Below are positions 1 through 5,955 of a stretch of 9,401 nt of DNA, in pieces; within the stretch, counting starts at the first letter, position 1, and every line of letters begins with the position of its first letter. The translations under genes and the position numbers were made by a program. This DNA is from Lachnospiraceae bacterium (lineage in GTDB: Bacteria; Bacillota; Clostridia; Lachnospirales; Lachnospiraceae): the NCBI GenBank assembly GCA_024699395.1, contig JAILPU010000320.1:1-9401 (forward strand). The letters are read 5' to 3'. Under the pieces are notes generated by a model that was not told where the DNA came from, searched no databases, and saw nothing but the letters and a program-made list of their open reading frames with translations.

Positions 1-4
1 GAAG

Positions 5-928
5 ATGTTTGTTTCATCCAATCCCCATATTCGCTACAATCAGACCACCACAGGCATAATGCTTCTTGTTATTGTGGCTCTTTTGCCGGTTACGGGATTC
101 GGAATTTATAACTTTGGCTTAAATGCCCTTATTCTTGTACTTACAAGTGTTGCAGCATGTTTTGCTACCGAATATCTTTTCGGACTTTATTTAAAAAAGA
201 AGACCGTTGACGATCTTTCATGCATCGTAACGGGACTTTTATTGGCACTTAACCTTCCCCCTAAGGCACCCTGGTGGGTTGCGGTTCTTGGCGGAGTATT
301 TGCTATCCTTGTTGTTAAGCTTTTGTTCGGCGGTCTTGGACAGAACTTTATGAATCCTGCTCTTGCGGCAAGATGTTTTCTTCTTATATCTTTCCCCAAT
401 ATTATGACGGATTTCAACTGTGATGCCTACACCGGAGCAACTCCCCTTGCTCTTTTGAAGAACGGTGAGTTTGACAAGGTAAACGTAATGAACATGGTAA
501 CAGGTAAAATCTCCGGTACCATCGGTGAGACCTCAATGATAGCTATTGTTATCGGTGCCTGCATCCTTATTATGTTCGAGGTTATCGATCTTAAAATTCC
601 CGCAAGTTATATTATCAGCTTTATAGTTTTTGTTATTATCTTCGGCGGTCACGGCTTTGAGTGGAGCTACATCTCTGCACATCTTGCCGGCGGCGGACTT
701 ATGCTTGGCGCTTTCTTTATGGCAACCGATTATGTTACAAGACCCATCACCTCAAAAGGACAGATTATTTTCGGTATCTTCTTAGGTATTATGACGGGTA
801 TCTTCAGAATTTTCGGACCCGGAGCAGAGGGCGTATCCTATGCTATTATCATAGGTAACCTCCTTGTTCCTCTTATTGAAAAAATATCCATGCCCAAGGC
901 ATTCGGAGAGAGGAGCGCTGCAAAATGA
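5..928 (+). CDS. rnfD: Rnf complex membrane subunit RnfD (start possibly upstream of window)
   Basis: Integral membrane subunit of the Rnf ferredoxin:NAD+ oxidoreductase, which carries covalent FMN and helps build the ion-pumping path. The 307-residue product is very hydrophobic with many membrane segments. It opens with the family-typical SSNPHIR stretch (residues 4-10). The flavinylation motif TGAT lies at residues 143-146, with T146 the expected FMN-bearing threonine, followed by PLALLKNG. GQNFMNPALAAR (112-123) is also typical of the RnfD/NqrB family. The first ATG is at base 5, but the codon before it (AAG) is open and only four bases precede the ATG, so no ribosome binding site can be judged; the true start could lie a few codons upstream. 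The stop overlaps the rnfG start (ATGA). The gene order D-G-E-A-B is the clostridial one. Family assignment is secure; the start is not. Confidence 0.95.
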   Translation: MFVSSNPHIRYNQTTTGIMLLVIVALLPVTGFGIYNFGLNALILVLTSVAACFATEYLFGLYLKKKTVDDLSCIVTGLLLALNLPPKAPWWVAVLGGVFAILVVKLLFGGLGQNFMNPALAARCFLLISFPNIMTDFNCDAYTGATPLALLKNGEFDKVNVMNMVTGKISGTIGETSMIAIVIGACILIMFEVIDLKIPASYIISFIVFVIIFGGHGFEWSYISAHLAGGGLMLGAFFMATDYVTRPITSKGQIIFGIFLGIMTGIFRIFGPGAEGVSYAIIIGNLLVPLIEKISMPKAFGERSAAK

Positions 929-1545
929 AAAATAAAGACGATTTGAAAGTAATGTTTAAAGAGGCAGGCATCCTTATTGCCATCACTCTTATTGCAGGTA
1001 TCCTTTTGGGTTATGTTAATGAGCTCACCAAGGAGCCTATCGCAAAGCAGAAAAAGCTTCAGATTGAGAATGCATGTAAAACAGTTATGGCAGATGCTTC
1101 CACTTTTGATGAGAAGGAATATGTCTGCGATGAGGCAACGGCAGCAAAGCTCGGCGAAAACAGAATTAAGAGCGGAAAAGTTTACGAGGCAAAATCAGAA
1201 TCGGGAGACCTTTTGGGATATGTTATAGAGACCACATCACCCGAAGGTTACGGCGGAGATATTGTACTTTACACCGGTATTGATATGGAAGGCACTGTTA
1301 AGGCTGTGTCAATTCTTTCCATTTCAGAGACAGCAGGTCTCGGTATGAACGCAGAGAGCGTTTTGGTACCTCAGTTTAAGGATAAGAATGCCGAGCGCTT
1401 TACTTATACCAAAAACGGCGCAACAAGTGACTCTGAGATCGATGCCATAAGCGGTGCTACCATAACCACAAAGGCGTTTACAAATGCCGTTAACGGAGCA
1501 CTTGATGTGTTTAGAGGATTAACGGGAGGTGAGAGCGTTGAATAA
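925..1545 (+). CDS. rnfG: Rnf complex FMN-binding subunit RnfG
   Basis: Subunit with covalently bound FMN that relays electrons at the outer face of the membrane. The 206-residue product has one N-terminal membrane anchor (about residues 13-31) and then an extracytoplasmic FMN-binding domain. The flavinylation motif SGAT is at 176-179, with T179 the expected FMN attachment residue, inside the family-typical string DAISGATITTKA. Other family landmarks are EGYGGDI (107-113) and ETAGLG (135-140, usually ETPGLG). The start ATG overlaps the rnfD stop by four bases, which suggests translational coupling. An AGGAG (911-915) inside rnfD lies nine bases upstream. The length is normal for RnfG and no frame break is seen. 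Confidence 0.96.
   Translation: MKNKDDLKVMFKEAGILIAITLIAGILLGYVNELTKEPIAKQKKLQIENACKTVMADASTFDEKEYVCDEATAAKLGENRIKSGKVYEAKSESGDLLGYVIETTSPEGYGGDIVLYTGIDMEGTVKAVSILSISETAGLGMNAESVLVPQFKDKNAERFTYTKNGATSDSEIDAISGATITTKAFTNAVNGALDVFRGLTGGESVE
1524..1540 (+). promoter_or_regulatory. Ribosome binding site that selects a TTG start for rnfE
   Basis: The run GGGAGGTGAG (1524-1533) lies inside the end of rnfG. It is eight bases, counted from GGAGG, ahead of a TTG at 1538. The GTG at 1529 overlaps this site and has only a weak AGAGGA further upstream, so TTG is the better start. TTG also gives MNKACERLINGL, resembling usual RnfE N-termini. This is inference from spacing and family pattern. Confidence 0.65.
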
Positions 1546-2230
1546 AGCATGTGAAAGACTTATAAACGGACTTGTTAAAGAGAATCCCACCTTCGTTCTG
1601 ATGCTTGGTATGTGTCCCACTCTTGCGGTTACCACATCCGCCATCAACGGAATGGGAATGGGTCTGACAACTGCGGCTGTTCTTGCAATGTCAAACCTTA
1701 TCATTTCACTTTTGAGAAAAATAATACCCGACAGGGTAAGAATCCCTGCCTTCATTGTTATAATCGCTTCATTCGTAACAATGGTTCAGCTTCTTTTGGA
1801 GGCTTATCTTCCTTCACTTAACGATGCTTTGGGTGTTTACATTCCCCTTATCGTTGTTAACTGTATTATTTTGGGAAGAGCGGAGAGCTATGCTTATTCC
1901 AATCCCCCCATCCCTTCACTTTTCGACGGTATCGGTATGGGACTTGGGTTTACTGTTGCTCTTACCATGATCGGTGCTTTGAGAGAGCTTCTCGGTTCCG
2001 GTACTTTCTTCAACATGAACATTATGCCTAAGGGATTTGAGCCCATCAGAATTTTTGTAGTGGCTCCCGGTGCATTCTTTGTTCTTGCCGCTTTGTGTGC
2101 AGTCCAGAATTACATTAAGATTAAGGGCGAAGCAAAGGGTAAGGATATGAGCAAGATCGGTTCAGGTTGCAGCCATGACTGCATGAACTGCGATATCAAA
2201 TGTGATTCTGCAAAGGAGGAAAATAAATAA
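1538..2230 (+). CDS. rnfE: Rnf complex membrane subunit RnfE with cysteine-rich tail
   Basis: Integral membrane subunit related to RnfA and to NqrD. RnfA and RnfE together are known to hold an Fe-S cluster in the middle of the membrane and to form the half-channels for ion movement. With the TTG start the product is 230 residues; a GTG at 1529 would add three. It has about six membrane helices. The cluster-ligand positions are visible as C26 in LGMCPTLAVTT and C109 in VVNCIILGRAES. After the last helix comes a soluble tail holding C211, C215, C218 and C222, spaced CX3CX2CX3C (bases 2168-2203). I do not recall this as part of the minimal RnfE core. The coding region overlaps rnfG by eight bases and shares one base with rnfA (TAATG), so translational coupling is likely. 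Confidence 0.95.
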   Translation: MNKACERLINGLVKENPTFVLMLGMCPTLAVTTSAINGMGMGLTTAAVLAMSNLIISLLRKIIPDRVRIPAFIVIIASFVTMVQLLLEAYLPSLNDALGVYIPLIVVNCIILGRAESYAYSNPPIPSLFDGIGMGLGFTVALTMIGALRELLGSGTFFNMNIMPKGFEPIRIFVVAPGAFFVLAALCAVQNYIKIKGEAKGKDMSKIGSGCSHDCMNCDIKCDSAKEENK

Positions 2231-2814
2231 TGGATACAGTAAGACAGCTTTTGATAATCCTTATAGGATCCTCCCTTGTAAGTAACGTAGTACTTTGCCA
2301 GTTTATGGGTCTTTGTCCTTTCCTTGGTGTTTCAAAGAAGATTAAGACTGCAGCGGGTATGGGTATGGCGGTTATCTTCGTTATAACCCTTGCCAGCACC
2401 GTTGCCGGAGTGATTTACAAGTTTATTCTTGTGAGATTCGGACTTGAGTATCTTCAGACCATTGTATTTATTCTGGTTATTGCGGCTCTTGTTCAGTTCG
2501 TTGAGATGTTTTTAAAGAAGAGCATTCCTTCACTTTATGAGGCACTTGGTGTATATCTTCCTTTGATTACCACCAACTGTGCGGTTTTGGGTGTTGCCCT
2601 TACAAACGTTCAGAAGGAATACGGTATTGTAACCGGTATTGTTAACGGATTTGCAACAGCACTTGGTTTTACCATTGCTATAGTAATTCTTGCCGGACTC
2701 AGAGAAAAAATGGAATATAACGATATCCCGGAATCATTTAAAGGAATGCCCATGGTTCTTCTTACTGCAGGACTTATGGCTATTGCATTCTGCGGATTTT
2801 CCGGACTTCTTTAG
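2230..2814 (+). CDS. rnfA: Rnf complex membrane subunit RnfA
   Basis: Integral membrane partner of RnfE in the Rnf complex, homologous to NqrE. The 194-residue product has about six membrane helices and the usual length. Conserved cysteines are C29 in GLCPFLGVSKK and C117 in TTNCAVLGVAL, the positions expected to share an intramembrane Fe-S cluster with RnfE; a further C23 lies just before. The pseudo-symmetry with RnfE is visible in the paired LGxCP/GLCP and VNC/TNC segments and in SLYEALGVYLPLI against SLNDALGVYIPLI. AGGAGG (2214-2219) lies ten bases before the ATG, and the start shares a base with the rnfE stop. No anomalies are seen. Confidence 0.97.
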   Translation: MDTVRQLLIILIGSSLVSNVVLCQFMGLCPFLGVSKKIKTAAGMGMAVIFVITLASTVAGVIYKFILVRFGLEYLQTIVFILVIAALVQFVEMFLKKSIPSLYEALGVYLPLITTNCAVLGVALTNVQKEYGIVTGIVNGFATALGFTIAIVILAGLREKMEYNDIPESFKGMPMVLLTAGLMAIAFCGFSGLL

Positions 2815-2823
2815 GAGGAAACA

Positions 2824-3621
2824 ATGGACATTAATGGAATGATAGCTGCAGCCGTACTTGTAGGTGCGGTTGGTATATTTGTTGGACTGTTTTTGGGCGT
2901 TGCGGGACTCGTATTCAAAGTTAAGGTTGATGAGAGAGAAGAGAAGGTATTAAAGGCTCTTCCCGGAAATAACTGCGGTGGATGCGGATATCCCGGATGT
3001 TCAGGTCTTGCGGCTGCCATCGTTAAAGGTGAAGCCGAAGTTGGAACTTGTCCCGTGGGTGGCGACAAGGTTGCCAAGGAAATTGCGGGCATCATGGGCG
3101 TTGAAGCCGGTGATTCCCAGAAAATGGTGGCATTTGTTCACTGTCAGGGTGACTGTGACAAGGCCGGTACCGATTATGAATATGTAGGCTCACAGGATTG
3201 CCGTATGCTTTCTTTTGTACCCAACGGCGGTCCCAAGACATGTGATAACGGATGTCTTGGATTCGGTTCATGTGTTAAGGCATGTCCCTTTGATGCGATT
3301 CACGTAATCAACGGTGTAGCAAAGGTTGATAAAGAAAAATGTAAGGCATGTAAGAAGTGTATCGCTGCATGTCCCAAGAATCTTATTTCCCTTGTGCCTT
3401 ATTCTTCATGCGAGATAGTAGCCTGCTCTTCAACACAGAAGGGACCCGATACCATGAAGGCATGTTCTGTCGGATGTATCGGATGCGGAATCTGTGCAAG
3501 AAACTGCCCTGTTGAAGCCGTTACCGTTACTGACTTCCATGCTGTTATCGACCACGACAAGTGCGTTCAGTGCGGTCTTTGCGCTAAGAACTGTCCCAAG
3601 AAGTCGATTATTGAGATGTAA
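2824..3621 (+). CDS. rnfB: Rnf complex iron-sulfur subunit RnfB
   Basis: Electron-entry subunit that receives electrons from reduced ferredoxin and passes them on through a chain of [4Fe-4S] clusters. The 265-residue product has an N-terminal membrane anchor (about residues 7-31). A four-cysteine cluster motif follows, NNCGGCGYPGC plus TCP (C51, C54, C59, C76). A middle segment holds C107, C111 and C126, a pattern usual in clostridial RnfB. Ferredoxin-like motifs are C140/C144/C150/C154, C173/C176/C179/C183, C218/C221/C224/C228 and C247/C250/C253/C257, three of them in the classic CX2CX2CX3CP form. The ribosome binding site AGGAGG (2813-2818) overlaps the rnfA stop and is five bases from the ATG. 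This is the last gene of the rnf set; the length is in the clostridial range and no cysteine of a core motif is missing. Confidence 0.97.
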   Translation: MDINGMIAAAVLVGAVGIFVGLFLGVAGLVFKVKVDEREEKVLKALPGNNCGGCGYPGCSGLAAAIVKGEAEVGTCPVGGDKVAKEIAGIMGVEAGDSQKMVAFVHCQGDCDKAGTDYEYVGSQDCRMLSFVPNGGPKTCDNGCLGFGSCVKACPFDAIHVINGVAKVDKEKCKACKKCIAACPKNLISLVPYSSCEIVACSSTQKGPDTMKACSVGCIGCGICARNCPVEAVTVTDFHAVIDHDKCVQCGLCAKNCPKKSIIEM

Positions 3622-3635
3622 TAATAGGAGTTTTT

Positions 3636-4721
3636 ATGCGATTGCCTGATGAACACGATGAAAAATCCATTTTTTCCCCTGCACTTTTGGGTACTCTTTT
3701 GGGGGTGATGCTCTTTGTTTTTCTCATCGTCTCAGGTGTGCTTAAGAGTAACTCCCTTAAGGAGAGCAAAGAGGCAAGAAAGACTCCCGTTCCCACCAAA
3801 CAGGTTGTTATAAAAGACGATCCCGAGATTGAAACCGGATCCTCATTAACTCCCGAGGATCTGGATTTCTGGGATAAGTATCCCGAGGAGAAGGAAAGCG
3901 AACCTACCAATGCCATTACGCCTCTTCCCACAGCCACTCCTTTTTTAAACGATCCTACAATTGACGGAAACCACACCCTTGTTATTAACAGGGACGGTTC
4001 CGAGGAATGGGTTGTAATCAGCAGATATCTTTTGAAAAATGATTATGAGGATACCAACCTTGTATGCCAGTCCGGGATAATGAAATATTTTGAGGACGGC
4101 AAGCAGGTTTCCTTTACCGGTATCGATGTTTCACAGACCAATGATTATATTGATTATGGGAAGGTGAAAAAAGCCGGAGTGGATTTTGTACTTATAAGAG
4201 GGGGCTTAAGAGGGTACGGAAGCGGAACTCTTTCTTTTGACGAAGCTTTTTACGACAATGTAAAGGGAGCGGCCGATGCGGGACTTGACGTGGGTGTGTA
4301 TTTTACATCCAATGCCGTGACTAAAGAGGAAGCGGTTGAGGAAGCTGCGAGTCTCTTAGATATGCTTACGGATATTAAGATAGTTTATCCTGTTATATTT
4401 GATATGGGGTTCGTGGATAACGATACTTCCAGAATAGAAGCTCTTTCCAAGGCGGACAAGACCGATGTGGCCCTTGCCTTTCTGGGGATTATGAAAGAAT
4501 CGGGTTACAAGACATGTATTGCGGGAACGAAAGAGTGGCTTATTAAAGAAATAGATATGTCCAAGCTTTCCGAGCACGATGTCTGGCTTAAAAATGAGGG
4601 CGATATTCCCGATTACCCCTACCGTTTTGCCATGTGGCAGTATTCCAAGGAGGGTAAGATAGACGGCGTCAGAGGAAATGTCAATATGGATATAAGCTTC
4701 ATCAATTACAGGGAGAAATAA
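3636..4721 (+). CDS. Membrane-anchored GH25-fold (lysozyme-like) protein with altered active site
   Basis: GH25 enzymes are muramidases that cut the MurNAc-GlcNAc bond of peptidoglycan. The 361-residue product has a short cytoplasmic N-terminus and one membrane anchor (about 13-36). An acidic P/T-containing stalk follows to about 155, then a GH25-type domain at 160-358. Family landmarks are GIDVS (D164), IDYGKVKKAGVDFVLIRGG (172-190), GVYFTSNAVTKEEAVEEA (220-237), YPVIFD (D256) and MWQYS (333-337). Two active-site acids look replaced. The DxE motif reads DMG (G258, codon GGG at 4407-4409). The final VDxN motif reads VNMD (N350, codon AAT at 4683-4685). The rest of the domain is intact, so this may be a cell-wall-binding pseudoenzyme or an enzyme with changed chemistry. 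It starts 14 bases after rnfB with TAGGAG five bases before the ATG, so it probably shares the rnf transcript. Domain membership is secure; loss of activity is inference. Confidence 0.88.
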   Translation: MRLPDEHDEKSIFSPALLGTLLGVMLFVFLIVSGVLKSNSLKESKEARKTPVPTKQVVIKDDPEIETGSSLTPEDLDFWDKYPEEKESEPTNAITPLPTATPFLNDPTIDGNHTLVINRDGSEEWVVISRYLLKNDYEDTNLVCQSGIMKYFEDGKQVSFTGIDVSQTNDYIDYGKVKKAGVDFVLIRGGLRGYGSGTLSFDEAFYDNVKGAADAGLDVGVYFTSNAVTKEEAVEEAASLLDMLTDIKIVYPVIFDMGFVDNDTSRIEALSKADKTDVALAFLGIMKESGYKTCIAGTKEWLIKEIDMSKLSEHDVWLKNEGDIPDYPYRFAMWQYSKEGKIDGVRGNVNMDISFINYREK

Positions 4722-4730
4722 GAAGACATA

Positions 4731-4794
4731 AACGTAACCTGATAATCGCATCACAGACCGATGCCTATGGATTGTTGCATGTGACAGGGGCGGT
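4731..4794. repeat. Degenerate first copy of the 64-65 bp tandem repeat
   Basis: Bases 4753-4773 match 4817-4837 of the first good copy at 19 of 21 positions, at an offset of 64. The remainder of this unit has diverged strongly. It is best read as an old or eroded copy at the edge of the array. Confidence 0.6.
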
Positions 4795-4988
4795 AAAACG
4801 CTGTGTGGTAATTAATACAGACTGATGTCTATGGATTATGGACGGCAACTGATGCGTTTAAAACGCTGTGTGGTAATTAATACAGACTGTGTCTACGGAT
4901 TATCGACGGCAACTGATGCGTTTAAAACGCTGTGTGGTAATTAATACAGACTGATGTCTACGGATTATCGACGGCAATCGATGCGTTT
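4795..4988. repeat. Three tandem copies of a 64-65 bp repeat
   Basis: The copies are 4795-4859 (65 bp), 4860-4923 (64 bp) and 4924-4988 (65 bp). Each begins AAAACGCTGTGTGG and ends GATGCGTTT. Copies 1 and 2 differ at about three positions, one of them a single-base deletion. The junctions at 4854-4866 and 4918-4930 form a 13-base palindrome, GCGTTT-A-AAACGC. Each unit also has a small inverted repeat AGAC...GTCT, which survives the deletion in copy 2. On the minus strand each copy encodes NAS(I/V)AV(D/H)NP followed by TAG. In copy 3 this is the actual end of the AP2 gene, so the array looks like duplications of that gene's 3' end. There are no unique spacers between copies. Confidence 0.93.
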
Positions 4989-5773
4989 AAAACAGAGTCT
5001 GATATCTTGCACTGAGAATAAATATCTGCGTACTGTCTGGGGGACATATCTTCTAAATAATTGGGACGGTAGTTCTTGTTTATCCCCTTTGATTTAAAAA
5101 TATCTATCGCCTTGTTGTAGGCGATGGCGGCTTCTTTGGCCGACTCATAATAACCGATCACATAGTTACCCTTTAGGTGGATTTTTGCCACATAAAGGGT
5201 ATTTCCTTTTTGTGAGGTTATTTTGCTTACGCCCTGATAAATATTGAAAACCTCGATGTTTTCACGGCGAAAATCAGTGGTGTCACCGTTTATAAAGCAA
5301 TAGTCTTTGTCAATCACTGCCCAGTTTTTGATGCCGTAGCGGTTTGCAATGTTGACCTGCATTCCGTAATCCGCCACGAAATAGTGATTGCCTCTTTTCA
5401 TAATCTTATGCTTGGAGTAGTAGAAGAGATCCTCCATGTCGAATTTAAGAACTGTATCCTGACTGAGATGGTAATTGAAATAGGAACGCCCCAGAACAAT
5501 GGGTGTCTGAAAATAAATGCCGGTGTCTCTGAAATTAATGAGGCTTACCCATTTTCCATAGGGGAGGATAGTGTCTTTGTTATATTTTAAAATTGTGCAT
5601 TTATCATCTTTTAAAACATGGGAGGCTTCCAGGTAGGCGGCATGCGCACTGTTTTCATCATCAAAGCTACCAAGACTTATATGTTTGTTTTTAAATGTGA
5701 TTCCGGCTCTGTAATAAACAGTGCCGTTTTTTTTGGCGGTTTTGTAGACCCCCGAAAGGTTGTTACTGCCCAT
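4958..5773 (-). CDS. Two-AP2-domain DNA-binding protein with degenerate HNH-like core
   Basis: The 271-residue product has an AP2-type domain at about 8-55 (GVYKTAKKNG..., then HISLGSFDDENSAHAAYLEA). A second lies at about 180-240 (GVSKITSQKG..., then VIGYYESAKEAAIAYNKAI). Between them, residues 141-178 resemble the HNH fold of AP2-linked homing endonucleases, especially INGDTTDFRRENIEVFN. The expected catalytic positions look replaced: the His of the usual H-I-N-G-D is F160, and the Asn of D-N-R is F168. I infer DNA binding without cleavage, in the cytoplasm; the target is unknown. The start ATG at 5773 has AGGGGAG (5783-5789) nine bases upstream and a good promoter at 5804-5832. The last nine residues (NASIAVDNP) and the TAG stop lie inside the downstream tandem repeat. 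The gene is convergent with the GH25 gene and divergent from the large secreted-protein gene. It could be a regulator or a remnant of a mobile endonuclease gene. Confidence 0.82.
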   Translation of the reverse strand: MGSNNLSGVYKTAKKNGTVYYRAGITFKNKHISLGSFDDENSAHAAYLEASHVLKDDKCTILKYNKDTILPYGKWVSLINFRDTGIYFQTPIVLGRSYFNYHLSQDTVLKFDMEDLFYYSKHKIMKRGNHYFVADYGMQVNIANRYGIKNWAVIDKDYCFINGDTTDFRRENIEVFNIYQGVSKITSQKGNTLYVAKIHLKGNYVIGYYESAKEAAIAYNKAIDIFKSKGINKNYRPNYLEDMSPRQYADIYSQCKISDSVLNASIAVDNP

Positions 5774-5803
5774 GATTATGCACTCCCCTGTGGTTTTAAT
5801 AAG

Positions 5804-5832
5804 ATTTTAATAGGGTAAAATAAAAAAGTCAA
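5804..5832 (-). promoter_or_regulatory. Sigma-A-type promoter of the AP2 gene
   Basis: Read on the minus strand, TTGACT (5832-5827) and TAAAAT (5809-5804) are separated by exactly 17 bases of AT-rich DNA. Transcription would start near 5797, giving a leader of about 24 bases before the ATG at 5773. The match is by eye. Confidence 0.7.
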
Positions 5833-5853
5833 CGGTGTCATAAACTATAAACC

Positions 5854-5865
5854 TTGAGGATTCAA
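5854..5865. promoter_or_regulatory. Possible operator palindrome between divergent promoters
   Basis: TTGA-GGAT-TCAA is a perfect 4+4 inverted repeat between the two divergent promoters and five bases ahead of the plus-strand -35 box. An inverted repeat this short arises easily by chance, so it is only a candidate binding site. Confidence 0.2.
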
Positions 5866-5869
5866 TAGA

Positions 5870-5898
5870 TTGACAATAGTAACATAAATGTATAGAAT
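5870..5898 (+). promoter_or_regulatory. Sigma-A-type promoter of the large secreted-protein gene
   Basis: A consensus TTGACA (5870-5875) is followed after exactly 17 bases by TAGAAT (5893-5898). A TG two bases before the -10 resembles an extended -10 element. Transcription would start near 5905, giving a leader of about 48 bases. This is among the best promoter matches in the window. Confidence 0.75.
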
Positions 5899-5937
5899 TA
5901 TAAGTAATTCGCCCGTTAACAAACTGACAATTTAATG

Positions 5938-5955
5938 AGGAGGAAGATGCGAATG
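5938..5955 (+). promoter_or_regulatory. Ribosome binding site that selects the start at 5953
   Basis: AGGAGG (5938-5943) lies inside the longest open frame, which opens at 5935, so that ATG cannot be the main start. The ATG at 5947 is only three bases from the site, and the ATG at 5953 is nine bases away. The start at 5953 gives a product that begins directly with a good signal peptide (MGFFKNF...). Confidence 0.75.

Noticed and set aside
3142..3204. Extra cysteines C107, C111 and C126 of RnfB as a novel cluster
   Set aside because: This segment is a usual part of clostridial-type RnfB, so it is annotated but not claimed as new.
4356..4754. Minus-strand open frame of 132 codons overlapping the GH25 gene end
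   Set aside because: It is the complement of the GH25 coding sequence, with no domain and no good ribosome binding site.
4722..4794. Intrinsic terminator after the GH25 gene
   Set aside because: The only inverted repeat seen here is a 4-bp ATGC/GCAT pairing (near 4761-4780), with no following T-tract.
4795..4988. CRISPR array
   Set aside because: The 64-65 bp units abut directly with no unique spacers, and no cas genes are present. This is a simple tandem repeat.
5935..5952. Upstream ATGs at 5935 and 5947 as start of the large gene
   Set aside because: The ribosome binding site lies at 5938-5943, after the first ATG and only three bases before the second, so 5953 fits better.
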